Shown here: piece after piece, positions 32,766 through 41,312 of the stretch | How the letters are laid out: each line of letters starts with the position of its first letter | Numbering within the stretch: the first letter of the stretch is position 1 | From: Photobacterium rosenbergii | GTDB taxonomy: Bacteria; Pseudomonadota; Gammaproteobacteria; Enterobacterales; Vibrionaceae | Direction: 5' to 3' | Length of the DNA stretch: 64,000 nucleotides | NCBI RefSeq assembly: GCF_003026455.1 | Contig: NZ_PYMB01000001.1 | Location: 1,240,001-1,304,000 of the forward strand | Program-made: the position numbers and the translations under genes | Notes under the pieces: model-generated | Seen by the model: only the letters and a program-made list of their open reading frames with translations | The model's database searches: none | Told to the model about the DNA's origin: nothing

Positions 32766-34067
32766 TTACGCCGTTTCGACCAATTGCTGCAGGCTGTGAT
32801 AAATCTCTCCCCCTATAAATTTGGCTTCCTTACCCAGCTCCCTTTCGATACGGATCACTTCATTCCACTTAACCATCCGCTCGCTTCGGGTAAATGATCC
32901 TACCTTGAGCTGACCGGCATTGGTTGCCACGGCAAGATGACTAATGAAAGCATCCTCGGTTTCTCCCGATCTAGCCGAGACAACCGGTAGCCAACCGGCT
33001 TGTTGCGTCAGTTCAATAGCTGCTAGGGTCTCCGAAACCGTTCCGATCTGGTTTAATTTGATCAGCACGCTATTTGCCAGTTTCTGTTCAATACCTTGCT
33101 TGATCCTATCGATATTGGTGGTAAACAAATCATCCCCAATGACCTGGATACGATCCCCCACCAGTGCGGTGAAGCGCTGCCACATTTCGAAGTCGGTATC
33201 TGCAAACGGGTCTTCAATCGACAATACCGGATACTTTTCACACCAATCGAGCATCAGCGCCAAGAACTTTTCAGGCGTGTAGCTTTTGCCATCGAGCGGT
33301 AAATGGTATTTACCCTCGGAATAGAGGTCGCTGGCAGCAATATCGAGCGAAATCGATACTTCCTCACCGGGTAGATATCCGGCTTTCTCAATCGCCTCCA
33401 CGACAAACTGGAAAATCTCATCATGGCTATTGAAGGTGGGCCAAAAACCCCCTTCATCGGCAGCACCAGCCAGTAACCCCCTGCTCTTGAGTAAATTCTC
33501 TGCCGTCCGGTAGATGTTGTAGGTCACTTCCAGTGTTTCCTGATAGCTTTTAGCGCCATTGACGATCAACAGGAAATCCTGGATATCCGTGCGCCATTGG
33601 GCATGGGCACCGCCCCCTACCAACTGAATCTCAGGCAGCGGCAGCAACTTACCTTCACCATCAGGTGTTAGTGACTGGAATATCGGTTTCTGACTTAGCT
33701 TTGCCCTCGCATCGGCGACAGCCAACGAGACAGACAAAATAGCATTGGCCCCCAGGCGGGACTTGTTTGCCGTACCGTCGAGATCGCACATGATCTTGTC
33801 GATCACCGCCTGTGAATCAACGCTCACTCCCTGCAGAACAGGACCTATCTCTTTTTGCACATTGCCAACGGCCTTGAAAACAGACTTACCAAGGTAGCTT
33901 TGCACGTTGCCATCACGGAGTTCCAATGCCTCGAACTGCCCTGTTGATGCCCCTGACGGCACCATGCCCACACCCTTTATGCCGTTTTCTAGCTCCACTA
34001 CCGCCTCAACCGTTGGCTGCCCGCGGGAATCAAATATCTGATACGCATCAACAGACTTTATTTTCAT
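32766..34067 (-). CDS. Divergent enolase paralogue
   Basis: 433 residues, full-length enolase fold. Conserved: SGASTG loop (38-43), H155, DEGG (E205), Mg ligands D242, E285, D312, and K337 in LIKLNQIGT. Changed against housekeeping enolases: the catalytic Glu of DIQEF is Asp (D164), and the His of SHRSGETED is Ala (A365). Also, the HADNN loop is HAQWR. It therefore probably dehydrates a 2-phosphoglycerate-like acid with altered substrate handling. It is the last gene of the sugar operon and overlaps the kinase by 20 bases. Together they would convert glycerate to PEP. A housekeeping eno is presumably elsewhere. Confidence 0.85.
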   Translation of the reverse strand: MKIKSVDAYQIFDSRGQPTVEAVVELENGIKGVGMVPSGASTGQFEALELRDGNVQSYLGKSVFKAVGNVQKEIGPVLQGVSVDSQAVIDKIMCDLDGTANKSRLGANAILSVSLAVADARAKLSQKPIFQSLTPDGEGKLLPLPEIQLVGGGAHAQWRTDIQDFLLIVNGAKSYQETLEVTYNIYRTAENLLKSRGLLAGAADEGGFWPTFNSHDEIFQFVVEAIEKAGYLPGEEVSISLDIAASDLYSEGKYHLPLDGKSYTPEKFLALMLDWCEKYPVLSIEDPFADTDFEMWQRFTALVGDRIQVIGDDLFTTNIDRIKQGIEQKLANSVLIKLNQIGTVSETLAAIELTQQAGWLPVVSARSGETEDAFISHLAVATNAGQLKVGSFTRSERMVKWNEVIRIERELGKEAKFIGGEIYHSLQQLVETA

Positions 34068-35028
34068 TATGCTGCACTCCTTCCATCAACAGATCCAGTT
34101 TGGTTATATTCTTGCCCAGTAGCCGGATAACACGCTCTCGGATATGGCTTTTCTCTTGTGCCGATAAATACTCCACCGGAGATTTTCCATCGATACGGGC
34201 CAGCATCATCATCAAGGTCAGCTCAACGACGTTATCCTCGCCAACAACAAGGAACCTCTCTTCACCTATGGCTCTGCGGTAGCGGGTATAAAACGCAACG
34301 GCCAGATCGAGATAAGCCGTACTGTTGAAGTGGCAGTATTTGAGCAGCAAATGATGGAGCAGGAAGGCTACGTCAAAGGAAGGATCGCCATACCAAGCTA
34401 CCTCACAGTCCACGATTTTGATTTCTTCCCCGGCCACCAGAATATTTTTCGGGCTGAAGTCCCCATGTACCAAGCAGTGTTTAGTCGTTGCCACCCGGCT
34501 GCACAACGCCGTAATTTGCCCCGCTAATTGCGGATGGATACTCACCATAGATTCGAAATATGGCTCTAGCCGAAGTTGGTGAAAATTCTCATCAGACTTA
34601 AACAACCCTTCTGCTATGGGTTCATGCCAACTGACTTTATGAATGGCACCCAGAATATCGCCAATTTTCTGCGAGACCACCATCGAGGTTTGGCCCCGCA
34701 TTAAATCTTTCTTCCAATCTTTGAATCGTTCAGGGAAAAACTCCATCGTAAATAGCCTTTCCTCCTCAAATGAATGCAAAATCTTTGGCACATATTGGGG
34801 AAACTGGTTACCGACATACTTCAGGTAACGCTGTTCGAATAAATTCCTGCTGGTATCAGCAAACCAGTCTTTTTCAACTTTCAGTTTCTCCAGTGCCCTT
34901 TTAGCCACCAGCTTGTTTTTCGGGTCTTCGACAAGATAAATCTCACAGCTAACCCCACCAGTCAGTGGGGTTGCCGTGGCATGTTCTTGTGATACCACCT
35001 GGTGTTTTTTCAGGATATCAAGAACCAT
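34048..35028 (-). CDS. APH-fold small-molecule kinase (candidate glycerate kinase)
   Basis: 326 residues of the aminoglycoside phosphotransferase/choline kinase fold: ATP-site Lys in NKLVAKRAL, Brenner motif LVHGDFSPKNILV (about 190-202), and metal motif IVDCEVAWYGDPSFDVAFL. ATG 35028 has AAGGTGAAGG upstream. It lies between an aldehyde dehydrogenase and an enolase, overlapping the latter, so the best inference is a kinase acting on glycerate to give 2-phosphoglycerate. No APH-fold glycerate kinase is known to me, so the substrate is a prediction; an MtnK-like or choline-like role remains possible. Confidence 0.75.
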   Translation of the reverse strand: MVLDILKKHQVVSQEHATATPLTGGVSCEIYLVEDPKNKLVAKRALEKLKVEKDWFADTSRNLFEQRYLKYVGNQFPQYVPKILHSFEEERLFTMEFFPERFKDWKKDLMRGQTSMVVSQKIGDILGAIHKVSWHEPIAEGLFKSDENFHQLRLEPYFESMVSIHPQLAGQITALCSRVATTKHCLVHGDFSPKNILVAGEEIKIVDCEVAWYGDPSFDVAFLLHHLLLKYCHFNSTAYLDLAVAFYTRYRRAIGEERFLVVGEDNVVELTLMMMLARIDGKSPVEYLSAQEKSHIRERVIRLLGKNITKLDLLMEGVQHNENKVC

Positions 35029-35037
35029 GCCTTCACC

Positions 35038-36516
35038 TTAGCGGATGGCCGCAACTGATTGATGACGCAGGTAACCTTCGAAAGTTGCCTTGCTGTTTAC
35101 CCCACCACCACAACCACTCTGGTTGCAGGCTCCGTAATGCAAACCGTACTCAAACACGTTATGGGCATTGATCCAGCTATTACCCGCAACCAATTCTGCG
35201 GCAATCCACTGTGCTTTGTCGCTGTCTTGTGTCCATACGCTATTCGACAGGCCATAAGGGTTACGGTTAGCCCTCTCGACAACTTCCTCTTCATCGCTAA
35301 ATTTCAGTAGGAAGGCCACTGGACCAAAGATTTCTTCCTGCGCCCAAGGGTTATCATCACTGCCTGCCAACAGCGTCGGTTGGATGAAATAGCCTTCATC
35401 CAACTCACCTGACATCAAACGTTGACCGCCCGTTACCACCTCAGCACCATTTGCCTGCGCTTCAGCAATGCACTCCAGTACCTTGGCCATCTGGCGGTGG
35501 GTACACATCGGCCCCATCTGGCTGCTAGCTTTGAGGCCATTGTCCACCACCACCGCTTCGAGGGTTGCTTTGGCCTTGGCGACAAACTCATCGTAGATAG
35601 ACTCGTGGATGTACCAGCGCGAAGCGGTACAGCACACCTGACCGGCATTCAACGAAATGGCGCCGCACAGCCCTTCGACCGCATGGTCAATATCCGCGTC
35701 TTGGCAAATAACGGCAGCCCCTTTGCCACCTAGCTCCAATTTAGCCGGAACAAGGTTACGCCCGCACACTTCACCGATATGGCGGCCAACCTCGGTAGAA
35801 CCGGTAAATGACATCAGTTTGACCTTAGGATGGCTAGTCAATGCTTCGCCTACAACGCTGCCTTTACCGGGAATGACATTGACTGTACCCGCTGGGAAAC
35901 CGGCTTCTTCAACCAATTTAGCGAGATACAAGGTCGAAAGCGGTGTTTCAGAAGCTGGCTTTATCACCACGGTGTTGCCTGCTGCCAAGGCTGGGGCAAT
36001 CCCCCAAGCGCATAAGGTGAGTGGGAAATTCCACGGGAAAATGAAACCTGCCACGCCATAAGGGCGTTTGATAGTTTTGCTATCTGTAACCGACAGTCCC
36101 AAATCCACTTCGTACTCGGCGTCTAAGGCTACCTGGGCAAAATATTCAAAGCACTGAGCGGCAAAGGGCACATCAAACCCTATTGCTGCAGCCACTGGCT
36201 TACCGACATCAATACATTCCAAATCAGCCAATACCTGGCTGTCCCTTTCAATTAATTGGGCAAGCTTGCGAAGCTTTTCACTGCGAAACGCTACCTCAGC
36301 CTTACGCCACACAGGGAACGCTTCATCGGCGGCCAATACGGCTTGATCCGTTGCTTTTGCATCGGCAAGGCAAACATCGGCTACTCTAGTACCTGTTGCA
36401 GGGTTTTCTACCGTCAAGGTCTGCTCTGACTGGCTCCACTGGCCATTGACATAAAATGGCAGTGTTGCAGGTTCAAGAAATTCAAGGGTTTTAGGGTCTA
36501 GCGTTTGGATGGTCAT
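35038..36516 (-). CDS. NAD(P)-dependent aldehyde dehydrogenase
   Basis: 492 residues from ATG 36516 (AGGAG 8 bases upstream). ALDH superfamily: FPWNFPLTLCAWGIAPALAAGNTVVIKP, NAD loop FTGSTEVGR, catalytic Glu in LELGGKGA, catalytic Cys in GQVCCTASR. Oxidises an aldehyde to the acid. In this operon its likely substrate is the glyceraldehyde (or related hydroxyaldehyde) released by the aldolase. Confidence 0.92.
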   Translation of the reverse strand: MTIQTLDPKTLEFLEPATLPFYVNGQWSQSEQTLTVENPATGTRVADVCLADAKATDQAVLAADEAFPVWRKAEVAFRSEKLRKLAQLIERDSQVLADLECIDVGKPVAAAIGFDVPFAAQCFEYFAQVALDAEYEVDLGLSVTDSKTIKRPYGVAGFIFPWNFPLTLCAWGIAPALAAGNTVVIKPASETPLSTLYLAKLVEEAGFPAGTVNVIPGKGSVVGEALTSHPKVKLMSFTGSTEVGRHIGEVCGRNLVPAKLELGGKGAAVICQDADIDHAVEGLCGAISLNAGQVCCTASRWYIHESIYDEFVAKAKATLEAVVVDNGLKASSQMGPMCTHRQMAKVLECIAEAQANGAEVVTGGQRLMSGELDEGYFIQPTLLAGSDDNPWAQEEIFGPVAFLLKFSDEEEVVERANRNPYGLSNSVWTQDSDKAQWIAAELVAGNSWINAHNVFEYGLHYGACNQSGCGGGVNSKATFEGYLRHQSVAAIR

Positions 36517-36568
36517 ATTTAACACTCCTGTGCTATTTATTATTTGCTTTTAATTCATGAAAAAGTCA

Positions 36569-37762
36569 TTACCTGGCTTGCAGGCCGTCAAAAGAAATAT
36601 CCAATGAGCGGATATATTGCTCTATCATTTCGGTTAATTGCGACTCCCCGGTTATTGGCCTGCCGTAACCTTCAGGGGAGAAAAAAGAATTGATACAAAC
36701 AAAAGAGGCAGTGCTATTTCCGGCTAATTCGAAATACGTCGGTTTATTGAGAAACTGTGGGTTTTCCCTGCTCCATTCATAGCCTTTGCAAGAGCCTCCA
36801 ATGGCACACTCAAGTCCCAAAGCATAATTACGGTCGTAACCTCCTTCATAATCCGCCCAAGGCATCATTTCCCGGCCACCGCTATGGATCCAATAGTTCA
36901 TAAAAGACGGCGACACCTGATCCTCTAATTGAGCGAGGGGAATTACACTGACATATACTAGGTTGTAATAAGGGTTGTAACAGGCACTCCAAAGTAATTG
37001 CCGGCTACTTGATACGCCGCTAATAAATTCTGCATGGCCGTTGTAACCAGGCATCAGGGACAAGTCACTTTTACCCCCGGTACGGGTTGGGATATCACTC
37101 AATGACTCGAAACGTGCGCCTAGTTCGAGGCTTGCCGTTGTATCGAATTCCGTCCCTTGCGGACATACTTGATATTGCTGGCAGTTATCGAGCAACCAAC
37201 ATCCCCGCTCGACAAAAGGTGCCCCCAAGGTCGTATGCCAGGCCATATTTATCGGTACTGCATAGTCATGGTTATTTTCAACCGTCATCACCATATAATG
37301 GCTACTATCACCTTGGCGCAGGTAATCTGTTTTTTGGTACTTTAATTGCTCAAACTCCCCGGCCAGATGCCAAACAGCTTTGGCATAGCTCTCACCGCCC
37401 GAGTCCACCAATCTTGCTGACGCTAATGACCAAACATTGTTGGCCGTGTCACCGTGGGTCGGTATGTTGTTAGTACCCGGGCCAAATGCCGGAGCGCAAG
37501 GAAAGGTGCCGGCAGCCTGGCGTAGCAGTTCAACTTGCCAGTAAGCCAGTTGCTCAGGGTCGTCGTTATCCATCCTGCCGGAAAACGGTGCTTTAAAATG
37601 CGGCATCCAATGGGCATTAAGCCAATAGTCCCCAGTTTGGCTGCGCATTTTCCGTGAGAACTCCGGAGTCATCCCACCGAAAGCCTGGATAAATAACCGC
37701 GTCTCATCATTTTTAAGCCAAACGCCGTCCTGACCTAAATATTGGCCAACTTCTATATACAT
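36569..37762 (-). CDS. Aldose epimerase-like (galactose mutarotase fold) protein
   Basis: 397 residues without signal peptide. Pattern of the mutarotase/DUF4432 type: PTHGDTANNVWSLA, then NHDYAVPINMAWHTTLGAPFVERGC, and a C-terminal GLECAIGGSCKG. The fold acts on sugars by opening or epimerising the ring. Longer than classic aldose 1-epimerase (about 340). Its place in the sugar operon fits supply of the right anomer to the isomerase. The identification rests on short motifs. Confidence 0.65.
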   Translation of the reverse strand: MYIEVGQYLGQDGVWLKNDETRLFIQAFGGMTPEFSRKMRSQTGDYWLNAHWMPHFKAPFSGRMDNDDPEQLAYWQVELLRQAAGTFPCAPAFGPGTNNIPTHGDTANNVWSLASARLVDSGGESYAKAVWHLAGEFEQLKYQKTDYLRQGDSSHYMVMTVENNHDYAVPINMAWHTTLGAPFVERGCWLLDNCQQYQVCPQGTEFDTTASLELGARFESLSDIPTRTGGKSDLSLMPGYNGHAEFISGVSSSRQLLWSACYNPYYNLVYVSVIPLAQLEDQVSPSFMNYWIHSGGREMMPWADYEGGYDRNYALGLECAIGGSCKGYEWSRENPQFLNKPTYFELAGNSTASFVCINSFFSPEGYGRPITGESQLTEMIEQYIRSLDISFDGLQAR

Positions 37763-37821
37763 ATTTAGCTCCTATTTTGCCGGGGCGTATTTCAGCCCCA
37801 GCAATCCAGAGGAACACTCGC

Positions 37822-39417
37822 TTATTGCGCGATCCCAATCGGTGAGAAAATGATATATAACGCTACAACGCCAACGCATATCACCAAAGAAAAACGCTTG
37901 GCATGTTTCCATGGTGTTAATTCAACCACACTGGTTTTCTGGGTTTCAGCCGCTTTTTCTTGTGGGAAGAAATAACCAATCAATATCATCAAGGCCGCCA
38001 CTGCAACAAACAATATGCCTGTTAAGTGAAGGAAATGAATATCCGGCTGGAAGACAAAACTGGTCAGTGCATAAGCCAACATAAATACCACGATGCCAAT
38101 ATTTGCTGCCATGGCTGGCACCTTACGGGTTACCAAACCCACCACAATAATGGTGAACATCGGCGCCATATAAAAGCTATTGATGGTCTGGAAATATTGG
38201 AAGAAACCTTCGGGTGCATAGAAAATAAAAGGAGCAACAAAGATAGCAAAGAGTCCAATTACCGCACCGAAACGCTTACCCACCCTGACTAAGTCACGAT
38301 CATCTGCTTTAGGATTAAGCAAAGGTTTATATACATTGAGGGTAAACAGTGTAGAGGTACTGTGCAGCACACTGTTAAAGGAGCTGAGGATTGCACCAAA
38401 TAACACGGCAGCAAAGAAACCAACCAAAGGTGTTGGCAGCACTTCACGGACCAGCATAGGATAAGCGACTTCACCGTTAGGCAAATCCGGCCCAAACATA
38501 GCGTATGCGATGATCCCTGGGATCAAAAGGAAGAATGGACCAAGCAGTTTTAACATTCCTGCCCAAAGCACCCCTTTTTGTCCCTCTGCGAGGTTTTGTG
38601 CACCCAGCGCACGCTGGATAATCGACTGATTCGTTCCCCAGTAGAAAAGGTTGAGGATCAGCATCCCGGTAAAGAATGTAGAAAACGGAACAGGATCGTC
38701 CTTGCCACCAATCGCATTGAGTTTTTCCGGGTGTTCCGTCATCAAATGCTGGAACCCGGCAACGACACTGCCATCACCTAACGCAGACAGGCCAAACAAA
38801 GGGATAAGCACGACGCCGCCGACCAACAAGCCAATACCATTGAAGGTATCAGAATAGGCTATCGCTTTTAGCCCACCGAATACGGCATAGGCTGCCCCGA
38901 CAAGGCCAATCGAGACGACCATAATCCATATTCCGCCCCAGTATGAAACATCAAATATCCCGGAGATATCAAATATACCGCCCAATGCGACCGAGCCGGT
39001 ATACAATATTGGCGGAAGCAAATTCAGCACATACCCGAATAAAAACAGGAAAGTACAAAAATACATGGTACTTTTGCCAAATCGCTGTTCAATAAATTCA
39101 GGAATGGTTGTCACCCCACCACTCAAATATTTCGGCAACAAATAGAGTGCCACAACAACCAGGGTCAATGCCGCACACACTTCCCACGCCATTGGTGTCA
39201 TATTTGCGGTATAACCTTGGGCGTTCAAACCGACCAATTGTTCAGTAGACAGGTTTGTCAGCATCAGGGATGAAGCAATTAACACCCCGGTTAACCCTCG
39301 TCCTGCAAGGAAATAAGAGTTTGCTGATTCTTGTTGTTTCTCTTTTCTTCTGACCTTGTACCAAGACCCTAAAGCCACGGCTCCCGTTACCAAGGCAAAT
39401 GAGATTGGAATAATCAT
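37822..39417 (-). CDS. Sodium:solute symporter (YidK-like SSS family)
   Basis: 531 residues from ATG 39417 (AAAGGACG upstream). About 14 membrane helices. The SSS signature SLMLTNLSTEQLVGLNAQGY and the LPKYLSGGVTTIPEFIEQRFG helix match E. coli YidK. Imports the sugar of this operon with sodium; inner membrane. YidK itself is linked to sulfatases in E. coli, so a marine sulfated-polysaccharide sugar is a reasonable guess. Confidence 0.9.
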   Translation of the reverse strand: MIIPISFALVTGAVALGSWYKVRRKEKQQESANSYFLAGRGLTGVLIASSLMLTNLSTEQLVGLNAQGYTANMTPMAWEVCAALTLVVVALYLLPKYLSGGVTTIPEFIEQRFGKSTMYFCTFLFLFGYVLNLLPPILYTGSVALGGIFDISGIFDVSYWGGIWIMVVSIGLVGAAYAVFGGLKAIAYSDTFNGIGLLVGGVVLIPLFGLSALGDGSVVAGFQHLMTEHPEKLNAIGGKDDPVPFSTFFTGMLILNLFYWGTNQSIIQRALGAQNLAEGQKGVLWAGMLKLLGPFFLLIPGIIAYAMFGPDLPNGEVAYPMLVREVLPTPLVGFFAAVLFGAILSSFNSVLHSTSTLFTLNVYKPLLNPKADDRDLVRVGKRFGAVIGLFAIFVAPFIFYAPEGFFQYFQTINSFYMAPMFTIIVVGLVTRKVPAMAANIGIVVFMLAYALTSFVFQPDIHFLHLTGILFVAVAALMILIGYFFPQEKAAETQKTSVVELTPWKHAKRFSLVICVGVVALYIIFSPIGIAQ

Positions 39418-39551
39418 AATTCGTCCTTTTATCACGTTATTGGAAGCTAAATAGTTTTAAAGGCACTATTTAGCTTGGACCGCATCCTTCCTTAGCGACA
39501 CTTATTATATTTATTTTGAGTTTTAATTAATTTGCATTTATCTCTTAGCCG

Positions 39552-40385
39552 TTAAACAACTTGTGATGGATTTACCATTTCAAAATATTTAACGACTTCA
39601 TTTTTAACTTGCGGCAATATTTCGCTAATAGTGGTTGGTGGATAAGCATCGATGCCGTCTTTTGTTATTTGCTTACCTAGGTTTTGCATATACGCAGTAT
39701 GGATTGCCGTCCCGACATTAATTTTGGTGATCCCAAAAGTCATGGAGTGGCGTATATCTTCTTCGGGGATCCCGGTACCACCATGCAGCACCAGTGGGGT
39801 ACTGACAGACTGATGGATTTGCTGCAAACGTTCAAAGTTAATCTCTGGCTTCCCTTGATAGTGGCCGTGGGCAGTACCAATACCCACCGCAATCATATCG
39901 ACACCGGTTTCTTCTGCCAGACGCTTTACGTCCGCTACGCTTGCAAGATAATCGTCATCGGTCATTCCCCGGCCACGAATTTTTCCTATTTCCGCTTCAA
40001 CGACGGCCCCTTTGGCATGGGCATAGTTTACAACCTTGATTGTCCTCTCGATGTTCTCTTCCAATGGCAAGGCCGAGCCATCAATCATCACCGAATCAAA
40101 ACCGACATCGACCGCCTGCATGCACATTTCAACATCATCACAATGGTCAAGGTGGAGGTAGATCGGCACTGAGTATCGTGCTTTCATCCTCTCGACAATC
40201 GCTTGGATAAGATCAAGCCCCAACACCTCTACTACCTTGGTGTATGCCATCAACATAACCGGTTGGTTTCTCTCTTGTGCTGCCTGGCAAATCGCTTGAA
40301 CGTCCCACACATCATTGAAGTTAAAACCGATCAGGCAATCGCCGGTTTGATGGTATTGTGCCAGCAACTCAGATAGCGTCTTCAT
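39552..40385 (-). CDS. Class II ketose-phosphate aldolase (FBA/GatY/KbaY family)
   Basis: 277 residues from ATG 40385 (AAGGAAAG upstream); an open frame further upstream is the overlapping kinase end. Zinc-aldolase motifs: HLDHCDD (catalytic Asp and first His), GxVVEAEIGKIRGRG, PLVLHGGTGIPEEDI, KINVGTA. Splits a ketose phosphate into DHAP and an aldehyde. Overlaps the PfkB kinase gene by 17 bases, which points to use of that kinase's product. The GatY/KbaY-like length excludes fuculose aldolase (FucA). Confidence 0.92.
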   Translation of the reverse strand: MKTLSELLAQYHQTGDCLIGFNFNDVWDVQAICQAAQERNQPVMLMAYTKVVEVLGLDLIQAIVERMKARYSVPIYLHLDHCDDVEMCMQAVDVGFDSVMIDGSALPLEENIERTIKVVNYAHAKGAVVEAEIGKIRGRGMTDDDYLASVADVKRLAEETGVDMIAVGIGTAHGHYQGKPEINFERLQQIHQSVSTPLVLHGGTGIPEEDIRHSMTFGITKINVGTAIHTAYMQNLGKQITKDGIDAYPPTTISEILPQVKNEVVKYFEMVNPSQVV

Positions 40386-41310
40386 AAACTTTCCTTGTGA
40401 TATCAATTTGCTCGAAACTTTTAATCGCGCCGCTCGAACCGTATTGCTGTACAACCCTCGCCCCCGCGTGGTTGGCAACCTCTACAGCCTGTTCAAGTTG
40501 GTACCCCCTCGATATGGCCGCCAGAAAGCCACTGACAAAACCATCTCCAGCCCCTGTGGTATCGACTACTTTTGCAACTCGCTCTCCTTTTACCCAGTAA
40601 GCCGATTTGCCGTCATTGACATAAGCGCCTTTGGCACCGGCTTTGATCACCACATTTTCAACTCCCCGCTCGATAAAGAAGGCCGCGCATTCCTCTATTG
40701 TCTGATAACCGGTAATCTGCTGGGCTTCGTTAAGCGTCGGCAAGAAGTAAGTCAGTGATGGCAAAACCGGCGCTATTTTAGTTAGCCATTGCTCATCAGC
40801 GTTCCAGCCGACATCCAATGAGGTTATTTTTCCTTGCTGTTTCGCGGTATAGAACAGTTCATTCAAGCCGCTGTTTTCCAAGGCAGGGAGTAGATAGAAC
40901 CCGCTGACATGCAACATGTCGTGGCCCAGTAAGTTACCAATATCAATATCGGCCATGGTCATTTCATCAATGGCACCACCGTTATAGATAAACACCCGTT
41001 CGCCGTCCTGTTTGACCAAAGCAACCGCCGTTGCGGTTTGGTGCCGCTTGGAAACCTTGACGGCACTTTCAATCCCCTTGGCCTGATAAACCTCCTGCAG
41101 ATAACGGCCAAACATGTCGTCACCCAGCATAGAATGCAGGCTGACCGGAGTACGCGTTGCAGCCAAGTTGAGCGCAACATTTGCCGCGTCACCTCCCGGC
41201 TTGACCTGTACGTTGTCTACCAGAGTGACGTCCGTTGAAAAACTAAATCCATCTAATGGCCCCACAATGACATCTGCGACCGCCATCCCTAAGCACGCAA
41301 TACTTTTCAT
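40369..41310 (-). CDS. PfkB family sugar kinase
   Basis: 313 residues of the ribokinase fold: N-terminal KPGGDAANVALNLA, and the C-terminal DTTGAGDGFVSGFLAAI anion hole with the catalytic Asp. Starts at ATG 41310 with TTGGAGGC at the end of the isomerase gene. By context it phosphorylates the ketose formed by the isomerase, at C1 or C6, for the aldolase. Related to fructokinase/tagatose kinase; exact substrate unknown. Confidence 0.92.
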   Translation of the reverse strand: MKSIACLGMAVADVIVGPLDGFSFSTDVTLVDNVQVKPGGDAANVALNLAATRTPVSLHSMLGDDMFGRYLQEVYQAKGIESAVKVSKRHQTATAVALVKQDGERVFIYNGGAIDEMTMADIDIGNLLGHDMLHVSGFYLLPALENSGLNELFYTAKQQGKITSLDVGWNADEQWLTKIAPVLPSLTYFLPTLNEAQQITGYQTIEECAAFFIERGVENVVIKAGAKGAYVNDGKSAYWVKGERVAKVVDTTGAGDGFVSGFLAAISRGYQLEQAVEVANHAGARVVQQYGSSGAIKSFEQIDITRKVYEDAI

Positions 41311-41312
41311 CG

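Noticed and set aside
32766..34067. Housekeeping enolase
   Set aside because: Two catalytic positions differ and the gene sits in a sugar operon rather than beside pyrG or similar.
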